Origin: Novosphingobium endophyticum | GTDB taxonomy: Bacteria > Pseudomonadota > Alphaproteobacteria > Sphingomonadales > Sphingomonadaceae | DNA: 33,554 nucleotides | Assembly: GCF_014640675.1 (NCBI RefSeq) | Contig: NZ_BMHK01000036.1 | Coordinates: 1 to 33,554 of the forward strand | Direction: 5' to 3' | Shown: positions 7,197 to 14,770 of the stretch, in pieces | Layout of the letters: each line of letters opens with the position of its first letter | Numbering within the stretch: the stretch's first letter is position 1 | Notes under the pieces: generated by a model | Told to the model about the DNA's origin: nothing | Seen by the model: only the letters and a program-made list of their open reading frames with translations | The model's database searches: none | Translations under genes and position numbers: made by a program

Positions 7197-7937
7197 TCAG
7201 TTGAGATACCTGCCGCCGTTCACACTCAGCGTGTGCCCGGTTATGTAGTCAGCATCCTCCGAAGCCAAAAATGCAACGGCTGCCGCGATGCTCTCGGGCC
7301 GACCCGATCGCTTCATTGGCGTGAGCGGCGCGAAGGCGTCGACGTCCACTGGCGATTCCTGCAGACCCTCGGTGTTCACGAAGCCTGGCGGAACGTTGTT
7401 CACCGTGATGCCGCGGGTCGCGTACTCCATCGCCAGCGATTTGGTGAAGCCGATCACCCCGGCCTTCGAAGCCGAATAGTGCGTCTGTCGTGCGGAACCC
7501 GTCTGCGCCGATGAAGACGAGATGTTGATGATGCGGCCCCAGCCGCCCTCGAGCATGTCCGGAATAATCGCCTTGCAGCAGAGGAACGGGCCTTTGAGGT
7601 TTATGGCCATGAGGTCGTCCCAGAGCTCTTCGGTGAGTTCCTCGAACTTGCAGAACGGGGAAAGCGCAGCGTTGTTGACGAGGATCGAAACCTTGCCAAG
7701 TCCAGCATGCGTCGCGGCCAAGGCCGCCGCGATGTCATCGCGTTTGGCCGAGTTTCCGCCGCAGGCGAGCGCTTGTCCGCCACGCTCGCGCACGATCGCG
7801 GCTGTCTCTTCGGCACCTTCTGAATTCAAGTCCCACGCCGAGACCGCCGCGCCATCGGTAGCAAGTTTGAGGGTAATAGCGCGGCCGAGCCCACGCGCGG
7901 CTCCCGTAACGACCGCGACTTTTCCTGCAAGCGACAT
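7197..7937 (-). CDS. SDR-family oxidoreductase, last gene of the TauD operon
   Basis: A 246-residue classical SDR. TGAARGLG is at 11-18, Asp36 at the end of strand 2 suggests NAD, NNA is at 88-90, and Ser140-142, Tyr154 and Lys158 (YSASK) form the active site. The C-terminal VNGGRYLN ending resembles FabG-like and sugar or alcohol dehydrogenases. The ATG at 7937 has GAGGGA 7 bp upstream; an ATG ten codons earlier overlaps the preceding gene. Only 17 bp separate it from the NTF2-like gene, so it belongs to the operon starting with the TauD-type dioxygenase. The substrate is presumably an alcohol made by the upstream hydroxylase. Confidence 0.88.
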   Translation of the reverse strand: MSLAGKVAVVTGAARGLGRAITLKLATDGAAVSAWDLNSEGAEETAAIVRERGGQALACGGNSAKRDDIAAALAATHAGLGKVSILVNNAALSPFCKFEELTEELWDDLMAINLKGPFLCCKAIIPDMLEGGWGRIINISSSSAQTGSARQTHYSASKAGVIGFTKSLAMEYATRGITVNNVPPGFVNTEGLQESPVDVDAFAPLTPMKRSGRPESIAAAVAFLASEDADYITGHTLSVNGGRYLN

Positions 7938-7954
7938 TGTCTGATCCCTCGATC

Positions 7955-8512
7955 TTACCAGCGGCAACCGAATTCAGCGGTGAGCGGTCGCTCGTACGAG
8001 GGGTCGGTCCGGTCGCGGTTCCCTCTGAGATAGCCCGAGCCGGGCAGCAGCGCCCCGGTCGGCAAAGCCGCCTTTCCTTCGAGAGCGATTTCCACGGTGG
8101 AGCGGCGCAGCGCGATCCGCCATTCGCCGTCGCGCTTTTCCAGTCGGTCTATGTAGCGTCCCGCCAGCACACGGCCCGTCTCGCAGCCCTTGTCGAGGAA
8201 CATGCCCAGACTATAGCTCTCGGCATGCGCGACATCGCCGTCGATCTCGCACAGGTGCATCGTCACGTTGTGGAGGTTCGCCTCGAATAGCTTCCCATGC
8301 GCGGCATTGGCGTGTGTCCCATAGCCGGGACCGGGCACACGGTTCCGGCCGACCTCGTGCAGGCCGTCCTCATGGTAGCTGCTGGCTGTCAGCTCGGCAT
8401 CGAAGCGGTCGTTGCCCCGCGAATTGCGCTTGATGCATTCGAAGATCGCCTGGCGATCGGATATTTCCTGCATCTTCGCTTCGAGCGCAGCCAGTCGTTC
8501 CTCGGTAGTCAT
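7955..8512 (-). CDS. NTF2/SnoaL-like protein
   Basis: A 185-residue protein of the nuclear transport factor 2-like superfamily (SnoaL_4 or scytalone-dehydratase type). Typical features are the N-terminal helix MTTEERLAALEAKMQEISDR, a YHEDGLHE segment, HNVTMHLCEIDGDVAHAES and GRYIDRLEKRDGEWRI. Such cone-shaped folds act as isomerases, dehydratases, hydrolases or ring-hydroxylating beta subunits. Here it could act on a product of the oxygenase or SDRs. The second of two ATGs (8512) is chosen because GAGGA lies 6 bp before it; the first (8518) abuts the Shine-Dalgarno sequence. It lies 25 bp after the lactonase gene. Confidence 0.8.
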   Translation of the reverse strand: MTTEERLAALEAKMQEISDRQAIFECIKRNSRGNDRFDAELTASSYHEDGLHEVGRNRVPGPGYGTHANAAHGKLFEANLHNVTMHLCEIDGDVAHAESYSLGMFLDKGCETGRVLAGRYIDRLEKRDGEWRIALRRSTVEIALEGKAALPTGALLPGSGYLRGNRDRTDPSYERPLTAEFGCRW

Positions 8513-8537
8513 GGGCATTCCTCTCGGTTGCGCGGTG

Positions 8538-9407
8538 TCAGCCCGCAAAACGGTGTTCAAGCCGGCCTCGGAAGCCGAGCCCATCGATCACGTATAGCGC
8601 GCCCGCACCGTCTTCGGCCGGTTCACCCTGCGTGCCATGCGCGATCGTGGTGACGAACAGGCGATCGAGGTCGGGACCGCCGAACGCGACGCTGGAGACC
8701 AGCTTCACCGGCATGTCGATGGCGCGTTCGAGCGCGCCGTCGGGACGATAAGCGGCTATCTTGCCGCCCTGATAGACAGCGACCCAGAAGAGCCCGTCGA
8801 CGTCGACTGTCGCGCCATCGGGAAGCCCGCCCAGCGCTCGCGTGGTCACGAAGGGCCGCCTGTTCGAAACCGCGCCAGTCTCGATATCGTAATCGTAGGC
8901 GAAGGTCGTATCGACCCAGCTATCGGAGAAATAGAAGGTCTTTTCATCCGGCGACCAGCAAGGACTGTTCGAGAAGTGGATGCCGGCATCGAGCCGGGTG
9001 ACCGTGCGGTCGGGATCGAGGCGGAACAGTCCGCCGTCGGGCGTCGGCGCGGCAAAGTTGGCCGTGCTGCCGCCGATCAGGAACCGCCCACGGCTGTCAA
9101 CCTTGCCGTCGTTGTAAACGTAGGGCGGCGGATCGGGCAGCGGATCGATCAATTCGAGCGCGCCGGTGTCGAGATCGAGGAAGTGGATGCCGCTGCGCAG
9201 CGTCACGACCGCGGAGCCGCCGCGGCGCAGGACCAGGGTGGTGATCACGCTAGGCATCTCGAGCGTGCGCGTGGCCCCGGTATCGGGATTGAACGAGTGA
9301 ACCTTCGATCCGGCGTTGTCGATGTAGTGCAGTTCGCCGCGCTCAGCATCCCACATCGGGCTTTCGCCGCCCTTGCATTCCGGGGCGGGCAGCTTCGTGA
9401 TCTTCAT
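8538..9407 (-). CDS. SMP-30/gluconolactonase-family lactonase
   Basis: A 289-residue six-bladed beta-propeller hydrolase of the SMP-30/gluconolactonase/LRE family. The divalent-metal residues are visible: Glu15 (GESPMWD), Asn99 (YNDGKVD), Asn147 (FSNSPCWSPDE) and Asp197 (LPDGATVD). No signal peptide, so cytosolic. These enzymes hydrolyse lactones, and some members act on other esters. In this operon a lactone could arise by oxidation of a hydroxy or cyclic substrate. The ATG at 9407 has GGAGAGA just upstream. Spacing is 25 bp on both sides. Confidence 0.88.
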   Translation of the reverse strand: MKITKLPAPECKGGESPMWDAERGELHYIDNAGSKVHSFNPDTGATRTLEMPSVITTLVLRRGGSAVVTLRSGIHFLDLDTGALELIDPLPDPPPYVYNDGKVDSRGRFLIGGSTANFAAPTPDGGLFRLDPDRTVTRLDAGIHFSNSPCWSPDEKTFYFSDSWVDTTFAYDYDIETGAVSNRRPFVTTRALGGLPDGATVDVDGLFWVAVYQGGKIAAYRPDGALERAIDMPVKLVSSVAFGGPDLDRLFVTTIAHGTQGEPAEDGAGALYVIDGLGFRGRLEHRFAG

Positions 9408-9432
9408 GAGCTTCTCTCCCCGTCAGCCCGGA

Positions 9433-9738
9433 TCAGACCGGCTTGACGCTTTTCACAGGATGGAAGTGGACAGTGGTCTTCGCTCCGGCGACGTAGGGGA
9501 CGACAAGTTCGCGAAACCGGGCGTGTGCAGGCTCGGGGCGCGATGCCAGATGGGCTTCGAGCGAATCCCATTCCGCCAGAAACATCACGTTGTCGCCGTC
9601 CTCCTCGCCGCGCAGCGCGGTGAACGATTTGATGCCGGTGAAGGTCTGAGTGAGCGGAATCGCTTTTTGGGTTAGTACGGCCAGGAACTCATCCATCATG
9701 CCGTCCTTGATCGTGATTTCGGCGCGTTCGAGGATCAT
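9433..9738 (-). CDS. Antibiotic biosynthesis monooxygenase (ABM)-family protein
   Basis: A 101-residue dimeric alpha+beta barrel (ABM-type) protein beginning MILERAEITIKDGMMDEF, with a central TFTGIKSFTALRGEEDGDNVMFLAEW segment and SLEAHLAS typical of the family. Members include cofactor-free quinone-forming monooxygenases, haem-degrading enzymes and small accessory proteins, so the reaction is unclear. The ATG at 9738 is chosen over a GTG four codons upstream because GGAG lies 7 bp before it. Third gene of the six-gene operon, between an SDR (52-bp gap) and the lactonase (25-bp gap). Confidence 0.78.
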   Translation of the reverse strand: MILERAEITIKDGMMDEFLAVLTQKAIPLTQTFTGIKSFTALRGEEDGDNVMFLAEWDSLEAHLASRPEPAHARFRELVVPYVAGAKTTVHFHPVKSVKPV

Positions 9739-9790
9739 ATGAAACTCCACTGGGCCGCAGCTCGCAGGCCGTGATTCAGGGATGCGGCGC

Positions 9791-10660
9791 TCACTTCACC
9801 TTATGGAGGAAGTATTCAGGCGGCATGGCACCGGTCGTCTCGCGAACCGAGGGCGGGAAACTTCCGCCGATGTCAGTGATGCCAAAGCGCTGTCCTTCCT
9901 CCGCGCCGATGATCGTCCGGCCGTTGAAGCGCATAATATCTGGATCGTTGTAAATCGCCCAGGCGACATGACCGGTGTAGTCAGGCGATTCGAGTTGACC
10001 GGCGAGGTGCTCGAACCGCTCGGGCATCGCCTCCATCATTCCCGTCAGGCGTTCAGTGGTGAGCGCGCCCATCCAGATCGAAACGGCGGCGACGCTGGCG
10101 CCCGCATCGGCGAAGTCGATGCCCATGTCGAAGGCCATCTTGTCGACCCCGGCCTTGTGGGCGCCGTAGGCCGGGCCGAAGCAGTAATGCACCGCACCCG
10201 GGGACGAGGTGAAGACGATCAGGCCTCTGTCCTGCTTCACCATGTGCGGCGCCGCGAACCAGCTTGCCACGAAACCGCTGCGAACGCCCACGTCGATCAT
10301 CTTGCCGATCGAACGCGGTTTTTCCCAGAACTGCCCCGGTTCCGACAGCGCGCCGGAGACCGCACAGGCGTTATTGATCAGAATGTCGATCCGGCCGCGC
10401 TCGGCCATCACCTTGGCGATCATCGCTTCCACCTGCTCATCCTCGGCATGGTCGCAGCGGACGGCGACGCCCTTGCCGCCGGCGTCGGTCACTTCGCGCG
10501 CAGTTGCATGGATCGTGCCCGGCATCTCGGCGTCGCCCTCGGCTTCCGAGCGCCCCGTGACATAGACCGTGCAGCCGTGCGAGCCGAGCGCGCGGGCGAT
10601 GCCGCGACCGGCACCGCGGCTCGCTCCTGTAACGATTGCGACGGGTGATTGATCGTGCAT
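9791..10660 (-). CDS. DHRS1-like short-chain dehydrogenase
   Basis: A 289-residue SDR longer than the classical 250, matching the group related to DHRS1. TGASRGAG is at 11-18, Arg37 in TGRSE suggests NADP, NNAC is at 96-99, and Ser152/153, Tyr165 and Lys169 (YGAHK) form the active site. The extra length includes RFGITDIGGSFPPSVRE near the C-terminus. The ATG at 10660 has GAAGGA 6 bp upstream, and its leader lies within 10 bp of the dioxygenase stop, so the two are co-transcribed. It probably oxidises the alcohol formed by the TauD-type enzyme. Confidence 0.85.
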   Translation of the reverse strand: MHDQSPVAIVTGASRGAGRGIARALGSHGCTVYVTGRSEAEGDAEMPGTIHATAREVTDAGGKGVAVRCDHAEDEQVEAMIAKVMAERGRIDILINNACAVSGALSEPGQFWEKPRSIGKMIDVGVRSGFVASWFAAPHMVKQDRGLIVFTSSPGAVHYCFGPAYGAHKAGVDKMAFDMGIDFADAGASVAAVSIWMGALTTERLTGMMEAMPERFEHLAGQLESPDYTGHVAWAIYNDPDIMRFNGRTIIGAEEGQRFGITDIGGSFPPSVRETTGAMPPEYFLHKVK

Positions 10661-10670
10661 CGTCGGTCCT

Positions 10671-11540
10671 TCAGTAGAGCGCGGCGGAAAGCGGGGACGC
10701 GTCACTCCCGATCGCCTCGCGCCCCTTGAGCGTCGTGCGGTGCATCACGCGGCCGGCAGCATCGTCATAGGGATAGGAGCGGTGCAGAAGCCCCGGATTG
10801 TTGAAGATGACGAGATCGCCATCCTGCCACTTGTGGCGATAGGTGAAGCGATCCTGCGTGCACCATTCGAGCAGTTCGTCGAGCAAGGCCCGGCTTTTCG
10901 TTTCGTCCATGCCTGTAATGTCGTTGGCGGTGGAGCCGATCAGGAGCGCCGACTTCCCGCTTTCCTGCTTCCAGACGAGCGGATGCTCGAGACGCGGGAA
11001 GATCGCATCCCAGCGCGCGAAGTCTTCGGCAGTGGGTTGCTCGTAGAGGCGGCGCAGCGACGATGAGAGGCAGTGGCCGACCTTCAGGCCGGCAAGCGCG
11101 CGCTTCTTGTCGTCAGGCAGCGCGGCATAGGCGGCATGGAGGTTCGCGAAACCCGTGTCCCCGCCTTCCTTCGGCGCGCTCTCGCACTTGAGCAACGTCG
11201 CCTTGACCGGAACCGTGTAGGACATGCCATCTATGTGCCAGAAGTCGTTGCCGAGGATGAACTCGCGCTGGGTCTTGTCGTCCTTGTCGAGTGCGATGCG
11301 GAAGATGCCCTTGTTGCTCGCGGCGGAGCCGTCGTCGGTCACCTTATTCTCGTGCATGTCGCCCAGCGCGGCGGTCAATGCGAGGAAGATATCGTCGCTC
11401 ATCCGAACCTGCGGGAAAACCAGTACGTTATAGCAGTTCAGCGCCTCAAGAAGCAGTTCGGCTGCGCCATCAGCGAGGACGGCCTCGGACGCGACCTCAA
11501 CGGTCGCACCGATCTCCGGCGTTATGGGCTTGATGAGCAT
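10671..11540 (-). CDS. TauD/TfdA-family 2-oxoglutarate-dependent dioxygenase
   Basis: A 289-residue Fe(II)/2-oxoglutarate oxygenase. The iron triad is His102-x-Asp104 (WHIDGMSY) and His253 (LLHRSYPY); Arg268 (MHRTTLKG) is placed to bind 2-oxoglutarate. The family hydroxylates taurine, 2,4-D, alkyl sulfates or other substrates at unactivated carbons, often releasing the bonded group. Nothing here fixes the substrate. ATG 11540 is preferred to an ATG 23 codons upstream that would include the operator; GAAGG lies 8 bp upstream. It is the first gene of the six-gene operon, directly downstream of a palindromic operator and facing a divergent tetR. Confidence 0.88.
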   Translation of the reverse strand: MLIKPITPEIGATVEVASEAVLADGAAELLLEALNCYNVLVFPQVRMSDDIFLALTAALGDMHENKVTDDGSAASNKGIFRIALDKDDKTQREFILGNDFWHIDGMSYTVPVKATLLKCESAPKEGGDTGFANLHAAYAALPDDKKRALAGLKVGHCLSSSLRRLYEQPTAEDFARWDAIFPRLEHPLVWKQESGKSALLIGSTANDITGMDETKSRALLDELLEWCTQDRFTYRHKWQDGDLVIFNNPGLLHRSYPYDDAAGRVMHRTTLKGREAIGSDASPLSAALY

Positions 11541-11569
11541 CCTCTGGGCCTTCCTGACGAGTCGCCACA

Positions 11570-11589
11570 TACTAAACACATGTTTAGTA
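11570..11589. promoter_or_regulatory. 20-bp palindromic operator between tauD-like gene and tetR
   Basis: A perfect palindrome apart from its centre: TACTAAACA, two-base centre CA, TGTTTAGTA. It sits in the divergent intergenic region, 30 bp upstream of the dioxygenase start and about 80 bp upstream of the tetR start. It overlaps the predicted -10 of the dioxygenase operon. This is the classical placement of a TetR-family operator controlling both transcripts. Assignment to the adjacent TetR is inference. Confidence 0.75.
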
Positions 11590-11609
11590 GTGCAAGGTAT
11601 TGTCGTCAA
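11581..11609 (-). promoter_or_regulatory. Predicted promoter of the dioxygenase operon
   Basis: On the minus strand TTGACG (11604-11609) is followed, after 17 bp, by TAAACA (11581-11586). The -35 matches the sigma-70 consensus at five of six positions; the -10 is poor. The -10 lies inside the palindromic operator, so repression by occlusion fits. Spacing to the start codon is about 40 bp. Confidence 0.45.
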
Positions 11610-11667
11610 CCTCTACGTGCTCCATTGACTGGCGGCCCTCCTCGCGGGCGCCGAAGGGATTCAACGA

Positions 11668-12291
11668 GTGAACAAGCCAAAGCGTGTGCGACGCGATCCT
11701 GAAACGACGCGAGCGCTCATTCTCGACACGACCGAGCGGCTCATGGTCGACGAAGGCTATGCCGCCGTGACGTCCCGGCGTGTCGCCCAGGAGCTCGGCA
11801 TCAATGGAGCGACGGTTCACTATTACTATCCGACCACCGACGACCTCTTCATCGCACTCCACAAGCGCATGACCGAGCGCCAGCTAGCTGAATTCGAGCA
11901 TGTCTTGGCAGCGGAAGACCCGCTGGGAGCGCTCTGGAAGTTCCAATCAGGGTGGGCTCAGTCTGCGCTTGGGGTGGAATTCCTCGCTCTGGCGAACCAT
12001 CGCAAGGGCATCCGTGAAGTACTGGCGGAAACCACCGACGAGGCCCGCGACGTTCAAACGCAAGCACTCGCGCGCATTTCAAGTCAGTCGATGATCGAGC
12101 CCCAAATCCTTCCCCCGATCGCCTTGACCACGATCCTCGTGGCAATTGCCAGAACCCTTGCCAACGAAGAGCGGGTCGGGATCACGCGCGGACATCAAGA
12201 GGTGCGCACCTTTGTTGATTGGGCTTTGACCCGCCTCAAACGCGATGAACGAACGGAAGGTCTTGGGGACTTCAACTCGACCGCGCAATAA
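11668..12291 (+). CDS. TetR-family repressor, divergent from the dioxygenase operon
   Basis: A 207-residue TetR-family protein. The helix-turn-helix is at about residues 36-57 (VTSRRVAQELGINGATVHYYYPT), preceded by RDPETTRALILDTTERLM. The C-terminal domain is divergent and presumably binds an inducer related to the operon's substrate. It starts with GTG at 11668, with AAGGGA 8 bp upstream; no ATG fits. The 127-bp divergent intergenic region carries the 20-bp palindrome, so the protein probably represses both itself and the dioxygenase operon. It is convergent with a GST gene 51 bp downstream. Confidence 0.85.
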   Translation: MNKPKRVRRDPETTRALILDTTERLMVDEGYAAVTSRRVAQELGINGATVHYYYPTTDDLFIALHKRMTERQLAEFEHVLAAEDPLGALWKFQSGWAQSALGVEFLALANHRKGIREVLAETTDEARDVQTQALARISSQSMIEPQILPPIALTTILVAIARTLANEERVGITRGHQEVRTFVDWALTRLKRDERTEGLGDFNSTAQ

Positions 12292-12342
12292 CCAGTTTGT
12301 CGGCGCGAGCTGCTACTCCAGTGCCAATACGCGCGGTTCTTG

Positions 12343-12987
12343 TTAATACTGTTCCCGTCTCGCTTCATCGGCCGTTGCGAAATACGCCAGTTGATCACTG
12401 TGAGCTTTCTTGAACGCTGGGCGGTCGGTTACGCGGGCCACATAAGCCTCAGTTGCCGGACGGTCACCGAAGGCACGGACTTTCGGAACGCGTAACACAT
12501 CCGCCATGAGGAGATCCGCAGCAGTGAAGCGATCGGCTGATAGCCATTCCCGATCTTTCAGAACGTTCTCGAGCTGGTCGAGGCGGTTCGCCATCCAGTC
12601 GGCGAGACCGTTGTCCTTTGCACCAGAGATTTCCAGGAACCACCAGGGCACGGACACCATCTCGATCGAGTTGAGGGCGGCGATTATCCATTGAACCGTT
12701 TTCGCTTCAGCGATCAGATCACGCGGCATCAGATTCTCGCTCTTTCGAGCCAGATGCAACAAACCCGCGCCGCTTTCGAATATTTCCAATTCGCCGTCGC
12801 TCAAAAATGGGACCTGGCCGAAGGGTTGTTGCGAAAGGTGGTTGGTTTCCCGCCCTTCAAACGGGATAGATCGCACGGAATAAACAAGTCCTGCTTCCTC
12901 GCACGCCCATCGAAGCCTTAGATCGCGAACAAAGCCACGGGGACCTTCGGGCACCCAATCCAATGTCCAAATGATCAGTTCGCTCAT
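12343..12987 (-). CDS. Glutathione S-transferase-like protein
   Basis: A 214-residue two-domain GST. The N-terminal thioredoxin-like domain has RGFVRDLRLRWACEEAG, the cis-Pro segment QQPFGQVPFL (residues 53-62) and the gamma-glutamyl-binding FESGAGLLHLA. An all-helical domain with DRFTAADLLMADVL follows. It is clearly related to the GST at 14103-14756, especially the RG-x2-RD-x-R-x-RWA pattern and the P-F-G-Q motif. Substrate unknown; such proteins conjugate or reduce electrophiles with glutathione in the cytosol. The ATG at 12987 has GAGG about 9 bp upstream. Convergent with tetR; 158 bp separate it from the SRPBCC gene. Confidence 0.85.
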   Translation of the reverse strand: MSELIIWTLDWVPEGPRGFVRDLRLRWACEEAGLVYSVRSIPFEGRETNHLSQQPFGQVPFLSDGELEIFESGAGLLHLARKSENLMPRDLIAEAKTVQWIIAALNSIEMVSVPWWFLEISGAKDNGLADWMANRLDQLENVLKDREWLSADRFTAADLLMADVLRVPKVRAFGDRPATEAYVARVTDRPAFKKAHSDQLAYFATADEARREQY

Positions 12988-13145
12988 CTACACTCGCCTC
13001 GTCCCAAAATCCTTGACCGGCTTGAAACTGTTCGCGCATCAGATGTTTGGCGGGGTGACCGAAACTACATCGGGATGGTGAATTCGCAATCGAGTGTGAC
13101 CTGAAACGGCAGGCCCGCTCATCGCCATCCATGTGGTGGTCAGCT

Positions 13146-13676
13146 TCAGCCCTCCTTCCCGAGAGCTTTTTGCATTGCTGCTTCGGCTTCCGCGTGAAGC
13201 GCCCAGAAGTTCGCAACACCATCGCCCCGGATCCGCCGTTCGAGCGCGGCGAGATGCGAATGCCAGCCGGAGCCGAAGTTTTCCGCATCGTCGCGACCAC
13301 GCAGACCCGAATGCGTGAGCACCAAGCGCGTTTTGCCATTCTCCTCCGCAAGCTCGATCGTGACCTCACCGGCTTTCCCTTCATCCCAGGTGAAGGAGAG
13401 CAGATGAGGCGGCTCTATACGCGTAATGCGTTCGGCCCAGCTTGCACCCACGTGTGAGGCAAAGCGTTCGGGCACGGGCACGTCGTCATCGGAAAGTCGG
13501 TCATGATTCATGGTGAGGCCGAGTTTGCCTCCCACAACGGGTTCGGTCGGGCCGCCCATGAACCATCGGGCGCGAAGGTTCGGTTCGATCAGGAAGCGCC
13601 AGACTTTCTCGATCGGCGCATCAAGCAAACGCTCGAACCGCAGCTCTTGAGGTGTGACCCTGTCCGAACCTGTCAT
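13146..13676 (-). CDS. SRPBCC (AHSA1-like) protein, partner of ArsR
   Basis: A 176-residue START/Bet v1-like hydrophobic-cavity protein of the AHSA1 (activator of Hsp90 ATPase homologue 1) family. Features are the opening RFERLLDAPIEKVWRFL, ARWFMGG, then SFTWDEG and the C-terminal GSGWHSHLAALE. Such proteins bind small hydrophobic ligands; most have no assigned function. Its ATG overlaps the ArsR stop in an ATGA, giving the widely seen ArsR-SRPBCC pair in which the small regulator controls its own operon. Length is a little above the 140-160 norm. Probably co-transcribed from the promoter at 14004-14031. Confidence 0.87.
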   Translation of the reverse strand: MTGSDRVTPQELRFERLLDAPIEKVWRFLIEPNLRARWFMGGPTEPVVGGKLGLTMNHDRLSDDDVPVPERFASHVGASWAERITRIEPPHLLSFTWDEGKAGEVTIELAEENGKTRLVLTHSGLRGRDDAENFGSGWHSHLAALERRIRGDGVANFWALHAEAEAAMQKALGKEG

Positions 13677-13996
13677 GTGTCATCTTCCTTCAATGCAGTT
13701 TCGAGCGCGTCGAGGCGCGAGTTCCAGAACCGCTCCCATTGACCCAGCCAGTCGCTGGCTTCCTTCAGCCGGCCGGGCTTGAGGCGGCAGAGCTGTTGAC
13801 GGCCCACCTTCCGCCGTTCGATGAGACCCGCTCGCTCCAGCACGCCGACATGTTTGGCGGCACCCGCCAGGCTCATGGGGTAAGGCGCGGCGAGTTCGCT
13901 AATCGGCTTTTCGCCGAGAGCCAAGGCGGCCAGCATCCCGCGCCGCGTCGGGTCGGCCAGCGCCGTGAAGGTGGTGTCGAGTCGATAGTCAACCAT
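13673..13996 (-). CDS. ArsR-family winged-helix repressor, possibly leaderless
   Basis: A 107-residue ArsR/SmtB-like regulator: ALADPTRRGMLAAL opens the fold and the recognition region is MSLAGAAKHVGVLERAGLIERR. No metal-binding Cys motif is present, so it is of the metal-independent SdpR-like kind usually paired with SRPBCC proteins. The ATG at 13996 gives the usual length and N-terminus (MVDYRLDTTF) but has no ribosome-binding site. A near-consensus promoter (TTGACA-16-TATATT) ends 7 bp before this ATG, which suggests a leaderless mRNA. The alternative ATG at 14047 has a good AGAGGT site but would place the start codon upstream of that promoter and add 17 residues. Confidence 0.85.
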   Translation of the reverse strand: MVDYRLDTTFTALADPTRRGMLAALALGEKPISELAAPYPMSLAGAAKHVGVLERAGLIERRKVGRQQLCRLKPGRLKEASDWLGQWERFWNSRLDALETALKEDDT

Positions 13997-14002
13997 ATGG
14001 TT
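13991..14002. promoter_or_regulatory. Operator 1 for ArsR, spanning the start codon
   Basis: AACCATATGGTT is a perfect 12-bp palindrome containing the arsR ATG. It lies at the predicted transcription start. A second, near-identical site is 39 bp upstream. Pairs of short palindromes around the promoter are typical of ArsR autoregulation. Confidence 0.6.
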
Positions 14003-14003
14003 T

Positions 14004-14031
14004 AATATATCAATCCGACCATCATTGTCAA
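14004..14031 (-). promoter_or_regulatory. Near-consensus sigma-70 promoter of arsR-SRPBCC
   Basis: On the minus strand TTGACA (14026-14031) and TATATT (14004-14009) are separated by 16 bp. Transcription would start at about 13996-13997, the A of the arsR ATG. Both ArsR operators overlap this promoter. It is the strongest sigma-70-like sequence noticed in the window. Confidence 0.65.
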
Positions 14032-14041
14032 CCAGATGGTT
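14030..14041. promoter_or_regulatory. Operator 2 for ArsR, overlapping the -35
   Basis: AACCAGATGGTT differs from operator 1 at one base and keeps the AACCA/TGGTT arms. It overlaps the TTGACA -35 element on the minus strand. The 39-bp centre-to-centre spacing is close to four helical turns, so two dimers would bind nearly the same face. The flanks (GTTGAC) are also shared with operator 1, indicating a local duplication. Confidence 0.55.
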
Positions 14042-14102
14042 GAGCATCGTGACCTCTGTAGCGTCGCCTTGCGCATCTCTCCTCTCCCCCGATAGGATTA
14101 CG

Positions 14103-14756
14103 TCAGCCAGGCGACGACGCGTTGAAGACTTCCAGTTGCGCCGCAAAGGCCCGCCGGTATGCGGGACGCGCTTCGCCGCGGGCGACGTAAGCCGACAGGT
14201 TCGGATATTCCTCCAGCATGTCCGACGATGCTTTCAGCCGGAGCAGCACCGAGGCCATCATCAGATCGCCGGCGCTGAATACTCCGTCGAGCCAGTCCGC
14301 GCCGCCAAGCCATGCGGAAAGCTGACCCAGCCGGGTGCGGATGCGCTCTTCCATCATGGGCAGGCGATGCTCGTGCCAGGCTTCGCTGCGCTCCATGTAC
14401 GAGGCGGTTTCGCGCTCGACGATCGGCGGCTCCACGGTGTTGAGGGCAGCGAACATCCAGGTCACCGCGCGTGCCCGGGCATTGGCATCGCCCGGCAGCA
14501 GGCCAGCATGATGCTCCGCGATATGAAGGATGATCGCTCCCGTCTCGAACAGGGCGAGACCGTCTTCCTCATAGGTCGGGATCTGTCCGAAGGGATGAAG
14601 CGCGAGATGTGCTGGCTGTTTCATCTCGGTGAATGAAACAAGGCGAACGTCATAGGGCTGGCCGACCTCTTCGAGGGCCCAGCGGACGCGCATGTCGCGC
14701 GCAAGGCCCTGTCCGCGATCGGGAGAGCTCGCAAAGGCGGTAATGATGGGGTTCAT
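14103..14756 (-). CDS. Glutathione S-transferase-like protein
   Basis: A 217-residue GST, paralogous to the one at 12343-12987. The N-terminal domain has RGQGLARDMRVRWALEEVG, HPFGQIPTYEEDG and LFETGAIILHIAEHHAG; the C-terminal domain has VFSAGDLMMASVLLRL and ends AAQLEVFNASSPG. Cytosolic, glutathione-dependent, substrate unknown. ATG 14756 has GGAG 8 bp upstream; the longer open frame upstream lies over the arr pseudogene and is a shadow. It follows arr by 14 bp, so the two, with DUF899, probably formed one operon. Confidence 0.87.
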   Translation of the reverse strand: MNPIITAFASSPDRGQGLARDMRVRWALEEVGQPYDVRLVSFTEMKQPAHLALHPFGQIPTYEEDGLALFETGAIILHIAEHHAGLLPGDANARARAVTWMFAALNTVEPPIVERETASYMERSEAWHEHRLPMMEERIRTRLGQLSAWLGGADWLDGVFSAGDLMMASVLLRLKASSDMLEEYPNLSAYVARGEARPAYRRAFAAQLEVFNASSPG

Positions 14757-14770
14757 AGAAAGTCTCCGAT

